Source of the DNA: CAZEIW01 sp964512305 | GTDB lineage: Bacteria; Pseudomonadota; Gammaproteobacteria; Burkholderiales; Burkholderiaceae_F | DNA: 35,709 nucleotides | Assembly: GCA_964512305.1 (NCBI GenBank) | Contig: CAZEIW010000120.1 | Span: 1 to 35,709 of the forward strand | Reading direction: 5' to 3' | Shown here: positions 14,230 through 20,882 of the stretch, in pieces | Layout: each line of letters begins with the position of its first letter | Position numbering within the stretch: the first letter of the stretch is position 1 | Notes under the pieces: generated by a model | What the model was told of the DNA's origin: nothing | What the model saw: only the letters and a program-made list of their open reading frames with translations | Databases searched by the model: none | Program-made: the position numbers and the translations under genes

Positions 14230-16686
14230 CTATCTGCCCGTCGGCTTGAGCACCAGTTCCGGCCCCCGGGGCATGTTCCAGTCGACTTTCCGGTAGCGGA
14301 CGTTGCGCCAGTCGGTGAGCAGGTCGCCGTAGTGCTCCGAGAACGGGTTGCCGACCTGTCCCGGGCCGAAGATCCATTGGCCGCCGCCATCGGACAGGTC
14401 GTAGATGGCGCGCAGGCTGGGCGCATGGCGGGTCTCGAACGGATGGTCGCCGCGCAGGCGCAGCGAGCCGACGTCGACCGAGAAGGTGTCGCCCGGGTCG
14501 GTGATGCCGAGCTCGAACCAGTCGCGCAGGACCGGGACGAACGACAGCGGCCGGTGTTCGAACACGGCCCGGTGCGCCTTGCCCCATTTGAGCGCCGACA
14601 GCTCGCGCCCGCCGTCGCGCGTGAGCTCCGCGACCGTGTCGTCGAGCGCGCCGGCCGCCTGCTCGGCGCAGGTCTCGTGCCGGTCGGGCGTGCTCAGGTC
14701 GTCGCACCAGTCGCGCGCGCTTGTGCGCCCGGTGAGCACGTCGAGCGTGAAATGCGTCATCTCGGTGTGCGCGACGAAACTGTCCGCCAACGGCCCGAAG
14801 TCGTCGTCGAACAGGCGCGCGCGCAGTTTGCGCAGCCAGGCATGGAAGATCAACGGTTCGGGCTCGTCGGCCCGCATCGTCCCGTCCCAGGCGAGCAGCC
14901 GCGCCAGTGCCGCCTTCCCGCCCTCGGTCGCGGGTTGCGTGCCGCGCAGCGCCTGCAGGAAATCGCGCGCGGCCAGCGACGTGACGTCGGCCTGGATGCG
15001 CGCGAACGACGCGACGTCGTGGCGTGGAAAGTCGCGCAGCAGCGCGCGGATCCGATCGGAGCGGTACGGCAGGTTCCACTCGGACGTCACGAAATGCGGG
15101 TAGCCGGCCGGCGTGATCCGCTGATTGGCCGTCACGATGATGCCGTCGGGCGGATCGATCACGCGCGGCAGCTGCTCGAACGGCAGCCAGCCCTGCCAGT
15201 CGTAGCGCGCATCCCAGCCCGGCGCGGGCGCGAGCCCCATCATGTCGTTGTCGGCCCGCCGAAGCGGCAGGCGCCCGGCAGCGACGAACCCGATGTGGCC
15301 GTCTGAGTCGGCGAATCCGACGTTCTGCATCACGACGGTGAAGTCGCGCAATGCCTGCTCGAACTGCGCGGCATCGGTCGCGTGGTTCATCGCCCGAATC
15401 GCGCCCAGCGTGCCGTCGGTTGGCTCGAACGCGGTCCAGCGCACCGCCAGCACGTAGCGCGCGCCGCCGCCGCGCGGCAGCGCCTGCTGCAGCGCCGGCA
15501 CGGCGTCCGACATCACCGGGCCGTGGCGCGTCGCGCGCACCGTCATCACGACCGGGGGCTCGCCCCTGACGCCGATGGTCTCGATGCGGGTGTCGAAGCG
15601 CGCGAATCCGTCCGGCGTCTGGTAGCGCTGCAGGTCGTCGGGGTCGACCCGCTCCAGGTACAGGTCGAGCGCGTCGGTGCCGGTGTTGGTGAAACCCCAC
15701 GCGACTTTCGGCGTGCGGCCGAGGATCACGTACGGCACGCCTGGAAGGGTCGCGCCAAACACGTCGAGGCCCGGCGCATGCAGGCGCGCGAAATACCAGA
15801 CCGACGGCGTGCTGAGGCCCAGGTGCGGGTCGTTCGCCAGCAGCGGCTTGCCGCTCTTCGTGTGCGCGCCGCTGACGATCCAGTTGTTCGAGCCGATTCC
15901 CTCCCCGCTGCCGAACGGGTCGAGGGGATGCAGCCGCGCCAGCCGGGCGGCCTGCTGCATCAGGGTCTGCGGCGGCGAGCCGCCCGGTCCCGCCACGCCG
16001 AGCGATCGATAGAGCTCGACATAGTCCCGCGTCTTCAGGGGCGCTTCGCCCGGATAGGGCGGCCGGATCTCGTCGATCTCGGCCTTGCTGAAACGTGCCG
16101 CCAGTCGCAGCCGCGCCAACTCGTTGTAGTACGAGGCCGACGCGAGGTCCCACGCCATCATCAGCGTCCAGGCCACGGTGTCCGCCGGCCGCCACGGCGC
16201 GGGCCGCGGCGTCCGCGTGAGCAGGAACTCGGGCGGCAGCACCGACCGGTCGTCCTGCAGGTAGGCGTTGATCCCGGCGCCGTAGGCCTCCAGCAGGGCG
16301 AGCGACCCGGCATCGAGATTGCCGGCAATCACCTGCGCCGCGCGATAGATGCCGAGCGTGCGCATGAAACGGTCGCTCTCGAGCGCGTCGGGTCCCGCGA
16401 TCTCGGACACCCTCCCCTGCGCGATGCGGCGGTCGAACTCCAGCTGCCACAGGCGGTCCTGCGCATGCGCGTAGCCCAGCGCGAACAGCGCGTCGGCTTC
16501 GGACGCCGCGCTGATGTGCGGCACTCCCTGCGCATCGCGTGCGATCGTGACCGGCGCGCCCAAGCCGCGCAGCCGCAGCGTCCCCTCGTGCTCGGGCAGC
16601 GTCGCCTGCCGGTACCAGAGCACGGCGCCGGCCGCCGCAATCGCGACCGCCAGCAACAGCGCCGCCACCCACCCCGCCACGCGCAT
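14230..16686 (-). CDS. Penicillin acylase family protein (Ntn amidohydrolase)
   Basis: The 818-residue precursor belongs to the penicillin/AHL-acylase family, exported enzymes that hydrolyse amide bonds of beta-lactams, acyl-homoserine lactones or other N-acyl compounds. It has an N-terminal hydrophobic segment (5-24, signal or anchor), then the alpha-chain motif APVTIARDAQGVPHISA and ALGYAHAQDRLWQLEFDRR. The autoproteolysis site is GIGSNNWIVSG, making Ser266 the predicted new N-terminal nucleophile of the beta chain. NDPHL, GVPYVILGRTPKVAWGFTNTGTD and the late NQR segment follow as expected. The length is normal for the family. A second 818-codon open frame overlaps it shifted by 14 nt; only this frame shows family motifs. 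The substrate cannot be told. Confidence 0.93.
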   Translation of the reverse strand: MRVAGWVAALLLAVAIAAAGAVLWYRQATLPEHEGTLRLRGLGAPVTIARDAQGVPHISAASEADALFALGYAHAQDRLWQLEFDRRIAQGRVSEIAGPDALESDRFMRTLGIYRAAQVIAGNLDAGSLALLEAYGAGINAYLQDDRSVLPPEFLLTRTPRPAPWRPADTVAWTLMMAWDLASASYYNELARLRLAARFSKAEIDEIRPPYPGEAPLKTRDYVELYRSLGVAGPGGSPPQTLMQQAARLARLHPLDPFGSGEGIGSNNWIVSGAHTKSGKPLLANDPHLGLSTPSVWYFARLHAPGLDVFGATLPGVPYVILGRTPKVAWGFTNTGTDALDLYLERVDPDDLQRYQTPDGFARFDTRIETIGVRGEPPVVMTVRATRHGPVMSDAVPALQQALPRGGGARYVLAVRWTAFEPTDGTLGAIRAMNHATDAAQFEQALRDFTVVMQNVGFADSDGHIGFVAAGRLPLRRADNDMMGLAPAPGWDARYDWQGWLPFEQLPRVIDPPDGIIVTANQRITPAGYPHFVTSEWNLPYRSDRIRALLRDFPRHDVASFARIQADVTSLAARDFLQALRGTQPATEGGKAALARLLAWDGTMRADEPEPLIFHAWLRKLRARLFDDDFGPLADSFVAHTEMTHFTLDVLTGRTSARDWCDDLSTPDRHETCAEQAAGALDDTVAELTRDGGRELSALKWGKAHRAVFEHRPLSFVPVLRDWFELGITDPGDTFSVDVGSLRLRGDHPFETRHAPSLRAIYDLSDGGGQWIFGPGQVGNPFSEHYGDLLTDWRNVRYRKVDWNMPRGPELVLKPTGR

Positions 16687-16738
16687 GCTTTCTCCGTGAA
16701 CCGCAGCTCCGAAAGGCGGCGGAGCCGGACGCGCGCGA

Positions 16739-17563
16739 TTATGCCCTTCCGCTGCGCACCGCCGAAAGCGGGCGCGCCAGGGCGAGCGCGAGCAGGAATG
16801 CGCTCGCCATCACCGCAATCACGCCGATGCCGAGGCCGAGTTCCCTGCCCTGGCTCCAGGCATCGAGCGCCGGCACGCAGTAGCGCGTCGCCTCGAAGCC
16901 GGCGACCGCAAAGCTGGCACCGGCCACGGCCAGCGTCATCACTCGCGACGCGCGACGCGCAATCCGATCGGTGCGGCGGATCAGGCGTGAAATCCACCAT
17001 CCGTTGATGCCGTCGGTCGCGAGCATGCCGGCCATGAAGCAGGTGCCCAGGATCGCCGCCTGGCCCGCGCCGCCAAAGCGCGCGCCGGCGACCGCGAACA
17101 GCACCGCCTGGCTGAAGGTATCGAAGGACAGGGCAAAAAGCGCCCCGACCGCTGCGATCGACAGCGGGTCGGACGACCGCTGCAGACGGCCCAGCCAGCG
17201 CCCTTTCAGGGGCACGGTTTGCACCACTGTCCCGGCCGGGGTCGAGAACACGGCGCGCAGGTTGATCGCCCCGAGCGCGGTCAGAAGGGCCACCGAGATC
17301 CAGGCGCCGCTCACTTCGAGCCAGCCGGGAACCTGCCACCGGTGCGCGAAGCCGGAGGTGGCCAGCGCCACGGCGATCACGACCGCGCCATGTCCGAGCG
17401 AGAACAGCATTCCGCAGCGCGCAGCCAGGCGCGGCCGGGCGCGTGCGTTGAAGCGGGTCAGACCGTCGATCGTGGCCAGGTGATCGGCGTCGAACCCGTG
17501 CTTGACACCCAGCAGGAAGATGACGGCGCAAAGCGCCGTCCAGTCGCTCGGCAGGCCTTCCAT
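16739..17563 (-). CDS. NiCoT-family nickel/cobalt permease (HoxN-like)
   Basis: The 274-residue inner-membrane transporter carries the NiCoT signature in its second membrane segment: KHGFDADHLATID, with the HX4DH metal motif at His22-His28. Other family segments are FSLGHGAVVIAVALA, ALFALSFDTFSQAVLFAVAG and CFMAGMLATDGINGWW. About eight membrane segments are predicted. ATG 17563 is chosen for its SD (GAGGGG) and because the family starts here; the open frame extends upstream without conserved sequence. It is divergent from the hoxV-hyp genes, which need nickel for [NiFe]-hydrogenase maturation, so nickel rather than cobalt is the likely substrate. A sigma-54-like element lies 60 nt upstream. 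Confidence 0.9.
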   Translation of the reverse strand: MEGLPSDWTALCAVIFLLGVKHGFDADHLATIDGLTRFNARARPRLAARCGMLFSLGHGAVVIAVALATSGFAHRWQVPGWLEVSGAWISVALLTALGAINLRAVFSTPAGTVVQTVPLKGRWLGRLQRSSDPLSIAAVGALFALSFDTFSQAVLFAVAGARFGGAGQAAILGTCFMAGMLATDGINGWWISRLIRRTDRIARRASRVMTLAVAGASFAVAGFEATRYCVPALDAWSQGRELGLGIGVIAVMASAFLLALALARPLSAVRSGRA

Positions 17564-17621
17564 GGTCCCCTCGGCCGCCCGTTGGTTGGTACGCGGCGAC
17601 CGAATTTGCAACGATTTCGGA

Positions 17622-17637
17622 AACAAGACTTGTACCA
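17622..17637 (-). promoter_or_regulatory. Candidate sigma-54-type promoter for the nickel permease
   Basis: Read on the minus strand, the sequence is TGGTACAAGTCTTGTT. Against the consensus TGGCACG-N4-TTGC it keeps the essential GG, the spacing and TTG, but has GT in place of the -12 GC. It lies about 60 nt upstream of the permease ATG. Hydrogenase and nickel-uptake genes of related bacteria are often sigma-54 dependent. The imperfect -12 box makes this only a candidate. Confidence 0.3.
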
Positions 17638-17715
17638 GGATCAAAGCGCCTCGATTCCGCCCCGCGCCAGCGCACATCCCTGGGCCGGCAGGGGGATTTC
17701 GGCGCCCGCATTTGA

Positions 17716-17731
17716 TGGCACGCAACCTGTC
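17716..17731 (+). promoter_or_regulatory. Candidate sigma-54-type promoter facing hoxV
   Basis: TGGCACGCAACCTGTC has a perfect -24 box (TGGCACG) and correct spacing to a weak -12 box (CTGT for TTGC). It points toward hoxV but lies about 500 nt upstream, with the large inverted repeat in between. The same GT deviation occurs in the minus-strand candidate 80 nt away. Confidence 0.25.
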
Positions 17732-17864
17732 CGCAGTCGAGACGCGTTACTTTTCAGAGACATGAAGGCGATCGCACCGCGTGCGGCCCGAGGAGATGCA
17801 TGAGCCGTGGATTCCAGGCCTCCCGCCCCCGGAGCGGGTCGGCGGATTGGCGCGCCATGCCGAT

Positions 17865-18080
17865 GCGCGGCGTATGCTCGTGCGCTTACCCACTTCCCCC
17901 TCTCCCGCTTGCGGGAGAGGGCCGGGGTGAGGGTGGTCGCGACTGCGCGGTGCGTCCAAGGATGCGGTTTGCCCAAACCGCACCGATTGTCTAAATCACG
18001 GTGCGCTCATGCCCTCACCCCGACCCTCTCCCGCAAGCGGGAGAGGGGGAAGTGCGTAAACGCACGAGCATGCGCCGCGC
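17865..18080. repeat. Large inverted repeat built on family 2 palindromes
   Basis: The left arm (17865-17933) and right arm (18012-18080) are 69 nt each and match as reverse complements at 65 of 69 positions, around a 78-nt spacer. Each arm contains a palindrome (CCCTCTCCCGC, TT or AA, GCGGGAGAGGG) at 17898-17921 and 18024-18047. The spacer holds its own perfect hairpin TGCGGTTTG/CAAACCGCA (17963-17982). CCGAT occurs just outside both ends (17860-17864 and 18083-18087), which might be a target duplication. No transposase gene is present, so this would be a non-autonomous, MITE- or BIME-like element. Confidence 0.8.
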
Positions 18081-18226
18081 CACCGATTCACGGCGCGGCC
18101 CGGATGAGTCCCGATGAGTGCGACCCGCTGCCGCCAAGGCACGAGCGCGCGCGACCGCGCCGGCACGCCCGCGCTGCGGCGGCGCGCGCGAGCGTTCGGC
18201 GGGTCCTGCGCCACCGGAGCCGAAAC

Positions 18227-19357
18227 GTGAATTTCGCCGGCCGGCTGGCGATCCAGGTCCGCTGGGACGGACGCGAGGTGCGCTCGGTGGAGGTGCGCAA
18301 TACGCGCCCGCAGGCGGCGCGCCTGCTGGCGGGACGGCCGGCGCTCGAAGTCATGAAGATGGTGCCGCTGCTGTTCGCCGTTTGCGGACGCGCGCAGTCG
18401 GTCGCCGCGCACGCGGCGTGGACGGCGGCACGCGGCCGCCTCGTCGGCGAGGACTTGAAGCGGCACATGGACGGCTACGAGTCCACGGTCGCGCTCGAAT
18501 CGGCGCAGGAGCATCTGTGGCGGCTGCTGGTCGACTGGCCGCTGCTGCTCGGGTTTGCGCCGGCCCAGCAGGTGGCGATCGACTGGCACCGCCGGCTTGC
18601 GCGCGTCGACGGCGTCGAAGGCAGCCCGCGCTGGGTCGAAGCCGGAAACGAGCTGATGGCCGGCCCGGTGCTCGACATCGTCGGCGTCGACCTGCTGCGT
18701 TGGGAAGGACTGATGATCCGGGCGCTGCTCGACCCCGAAGGCACCCGGCTGCCCGGAACGGTCGGCCGCATGCTCGATGCGCTGGCCCGGATCGAGGCCT
18801 GCGCGCCGGCGCGGCCGGCGGCGACGCCGTTCGTCGACGCCTCGAGCGCGGGCGAGACCGCGGCCCACCTGTCGTGGCCGGTCGACGAAGCGTTTGCGGC
18901 CGCTCCGACCTGGGACGGCGGGCCGGCCGAGACCGGAGCGCTGGCGCGGCAATCGGATCACCCGCTGCTGCAGCCCCTGCTGCGATCCGGGCGCACGCTC
19001 GCGGCGCGGCTGCTCGCCCGCGTGCTCGATCTGATCGAAGACGCGCAGCGCCTCGCCGGCGGCCGGCCGCCGCAGCGGCGCGCGGACGCCGGCCGGCTTG
19101 CGGACGGCTCGGGGCTGGCGCGCGTCGAGACCGCCCGCGGCATGCTGCTGCATTGGGCCGACGTGAGCGGCGATCACATCGAGCGCTACACGATCGTGGC
19201 GCCGACCGAATGGAACTTCCATCCGGGCGGCGCATTCCGCTCGCAGGCGTTGGGCGCACGCGCGGACGACGAAGCGACGCTGCGGCGCTACCTGGAGACC
19301 TTGACGCTGGCGCTCGATCCCTGCGTCGAATACGACGTCGAGCTCTCCCGTGCATGA
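18227..19357 (+). CDS. hoxV: HoxV/HupK-type hydrogenase maturation scaffold
   Basis: This 376-residue protein looks like a degenerate [NiFe]-hydrogenase large subunit of the HoxV/HupK family, which in Cupriavidus is thought to hold the Fe(CN)2CO group before transfer to the large subunit. Visible are FAGRLAIQVRWDG, RPQAARLLAGRPALEVMKMVPLLFAVCGRAQ (remnant of the RxCGxC metal motif, only Cys53 kept), and the family C-terminal block GMLLHWADVSGDHIERYTIVAPTEWNFHPGG. Near the end, DPCVEY (from Asp364) keeps the first but not the second Cys of DPCxxC. The GTG at 18227 is chosen for its SD (GGAG, 7-nt spacing) and because upstream residues are not conserved. Its stop overlaps hypA by 8 nt. It heads the maturation operon. 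Confidence 0.88.
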   Translation: MNFAGRLAIQVRWDGREVRSVEVRNTRPQAARLLAGRPALEVMKMVPLLFAVCGRAQSVAAHAAWTAARGRLVGEDLKRHMDGYESTVALESAQEHLWRLLVDWPLLLGFAPAQQVAIDWHRRLARVDGVEGSPRWVEAGNELMAGPVLDIVGVDLLRWEGLMIRALLDPEGTRLPGTVGRMLDALARIEACAPARPAATPFVDASSAGETAAHLSWPVDEAFAAAPTWDGGPAETGALARQSDHPLLQPLLRSGRTLAARLLARVLDLIEDAQRLAGGRPPQRRADAGRLADGSGLARVETARGMLLHWADVSGDHIERYTIVAPTEWNFHPGGAFRSQALGARADDEATLRRYLETLTLALDPCVEYDVELSRA

Positions 19358-19691
19358 GATGTCGCTGGCGCTGAGCGTGCTGCGCATCGTCGAGGATGCC
19401 GCGCGCGCGTACGAGGGGGCGCGCGTGACCGCCGTGCGGCTGGAGATCGGCGCGCTGGCGGCGGTCGAGCCCGAGGCGCTGCGGTTCTGTTTCGATGCCG
19501 TCACGCGCGACAGCATCGCCGCCGGGGCGCGCCTCGAGATCGACCAGACGCCGGGCAGCGGCTGGTGCCTCGGCTGCGACGAGCCGGTGCAGATCGGCAC
19601 GGCCGGCGACGCCTGCCCGCGGTGCGGGAGCTATCAGGTGCAGACGACCGCCGGCACGGGGATGCGGGTCAAGGATTTCGAGATTGCATGA
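19350..19691 (+). CDS. hypA: Hydrogenase nickel-insertion accessory protein HypA
   Basis: The 113-residue zinc and nickel protein delivers Ni to the hydrogenase large subunit together with HypB. The start must be GTG 19350, because the mature protein needs the N-terminal Met-His-Glu (MHEMSLA), where His2 is the nickel ligand; ATG 19359 would remove it. The structural zinc site is Cys73, Cys76, Cys89 and Cys92 (CLGC and CPRC). The length is typical. The start overlaps the hoxV stop by 8 nt, so translation is likely coupled. hypB begins 46 nt after the stop. Confidence 0.96.
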   Translation: MHEMSLALSVLRIVEDAARAYEGARVTAVRLEIGALAAVEPEALRFCFDAVTRDSIAAGARLEIDQTPGSGWCLGCDEPVQIGTAGDACPRCGSYQVQTTAGTGMRVKDFEIA

Positions 19692-19737
19692 CGGCGCGCG
19701 CGCCGGCCGTCGACACGGCGCGACACGGAGACAGGAC

Positions 19738-20862
19738 ATGTGCACCACCTGCGGCTGCAGCGGAACGTCGCGCCTCGAGGGCGACCCCGATGGCGAACCG
19801 CGCGAGGCGAACGACCGCAGCCATGGTCATGGGCCCCATCACGAGCATGGTGACGGCCACGATCACGGTCATGACCATGACCACGGCCACGACCACGACC
19901 ATGGCCACAGCCACGGTCACGGGCATGACCACGACCATTACCAGGGACACGCCCCATCGCAGCCGTCACCCCCGGGCTTGTCCCGGGGGTCCACGTCGGC
20001 GCGAGCCGGAAGCGCTTCGACCTGCGCCGACGCGGATGGCCGGGACAAGCCCGGCCATGACCGGCAATCAGCGGTGCTCGAGCAGGCACCACTCCCGCTC
20101 GAGCATGACCACGACCACGGCGAGCACGAACGCGCGCGGGTCGTGCGGGTCGAGCGCGACATCCTGGCGAAGAACGACGCTTACGCGCAGCGCAACCGGA
20201 GCTGGCTCGAGCAGCGCGCGATCCTCGCGCTGAACCTGGTGTCGAGCCCGGGCTCGGGCAAGACCACGCTGCTCGTGCGCACCATCGAGCGCCTGCGCGA
20301 CCGCATGGCGGTGACGGTGATCGAGGGCGACCAGCAGACATCGCTCGACGCCGATCGAATCCGCGCCGCCGGCGCGCCGGCCGTGCAGATCAACACCGGC
20401 AAGGGCTGCCATCTGGACGCGCACATGGTCGGCCATGCGCTGGAACGCCTGCAGCCGGCGGCCGGCAGCCTGCTGCTGATCGAAAACGTCGGCAACCTGG
20501 TGTGCCCCGCCGCGTTCGACCTCGGCGAGGCCCACAAGGTCGTGATCCTGTCGGTCACCGAGGGAGAGGACAAGCCGCTGAAGTATCCCGACATGTTCCG
20601 CGCGGCCGACCTGATGCTGCTCAACAAGATCGATCTGCTGCCGCACCTCGCGTTCGATGCGCAACGGGCGGCCGAGTATGCGCGACGGGTCAACCCCGCG
20701 CTTCAGGTGATGCGCGTGTCGGCAGCCACCGGCGAAGGGTTCGACGACTGGCTGGCCTGGATCGACCGCGCCGCCGCCACGCGCGCGCCGTCGGCGGAGG
20801 TGCAGGCGCTGCAGCGCCGCGTCGCCGAGCTGGAGGCGCGGCTGGCTTCGCGCGCGGGCTGA
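19738..20862 (+). CDS. hypB: Hydrogenase nickel-insertion GTPase HypB with repeat-derived insert
   Basis: This 374-residue SIMIBI GTPase drives nickel insertion with HypA. It shows the N-terminal high-affinity nickel motif MCTTCGC (2-7) and a His/Asp/Gly-rich stretch at about 28-72 that could store nickel. A second short His cluster (LEHDHDHGEHE) follows, and then the G domain: P-loop SSPGSGKTT (169-177), EGDQQTSLDADR, metal site Cys224-His225 and Cys256, and NKID (296-299). Between the His clusters lies a Pro/Ser/Gly/Arg insert (residues 77-108). It is encoded exactly by a dispersed palindromic repeat (19965-20061) and is foreign to the family. The reading frame and all catalytic motifs are intact. 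The SD is GGAG. A short Ala/Glu/Arg helix ends the protein. hypF follows after 20 nt. Confidence 0.95.
   Translation: MCTTCGCSGTSRLEGDPDGEPREANDRSHGHGPHHEHGDGHDHGHDHDHGHDHDHGHSHGHGHDHDHYQGHAPSQPSPPGLSRGSTSARAGSASTCADADGRDKPGHDRQSAVLEQAPLPLEHDHDHGEHERARVVRVERDILAKNDAYAQRNRSWLEQRAILALNLVSSPGSGKTTLLVRTIERLRDRMAVTVIEGDQQTSLDADRIRAAGAPAVQINTGKGCHLDAHMVGHALERLQPAAGSLLLIENVGNLVCPAAFDLGEAHKVVILSVTEGEDKPLKYPDMFRAADLMLLNKIDLLPHLAFDAQRAAEYARRVNPALQVMRVSAATGEGFDDWLAWIDRAAATRAPSAEVQALQRRVAELEARLASRAG
19965..20061 (+). repeat. Palindromic dispersed repeat, family 1, copy C, inside hypB
   Basis: This 97-nt element is bounded by GTCA (19965) and TGAC (ending 20061). It holds three nested palindromes: ACCCCCGGG/CCCGGGGGT (19968-19990), GTCGGCGC/GCGCCGAC (19995-20031) around the perfect palindrome GAAGCGCTTC (20009-20018), and ATGGCCGGG/CCCGGCCAT (20036-20058). 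It is read through in frame by hypB as Ser77-Asp108, including the segments GLSRGST and GRDKPGHD. Copy D in the hypC-hypD junction has the same ends and middle. Confidence 0.9.
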
Positions 20863-20882
20863 GGGGCGCTCGAGATGGATCG

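Larger units (their letters stand above)
17564..18226. other. Gene-free region between nickel permease and hoxV
   Basis: This 663-nt stretch between divergent nickel-related genes has no convincing gene. It holds two candidate sigma-54-like elements (17622-17637 minus, 17716-17731 plus), a large inverted repeat of family 2 palindromes (17865-18080), and a non-conserved Arg/Ala-rich open frame leading into hoxV. A 64-codon frame with a good SD at 17800 reads straight through the repeat and is probably not a gene. Confidence 0.6.

Noticed and set aside
14216..16672. A second 818-codon frame on the minus strand overlapping the acylase gene
   Set aside because: Only the frame ending at 14230 shows acylase motifs (GSNNW nucleophile, NDPHL). 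The equal length is a coincidence caused by absence of stops at high GC.
17800..17994. 64-codon frame with a good SD upstream of hoxV
   Set aside because: About half of it reads through the family 2 palindrome (LPLAGEGRGEG-type translation seen wherever this repeat is open). No homology or signal is visible.
18112..18226. N-terminal extension of hoxV from an upstream ATG
   Set aside because: The extra residues are Arg/Ala-rich and not family-like. The GTG at 18227 has a well-placed GGAG.
17807..18226. Possible hydrogenase structural gene remnant upstream of hoxV
   Set aside because: No large- or small-subunit motif is found in any frame; the sequence is repeat and non-conserved DNA.
19840..19950. 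His-rich tract of HypB as a low-complexity sequencing artefact
   Set aside because: His-rich linkers are normal in HypB of this type, and the frame stays intact on both sides.
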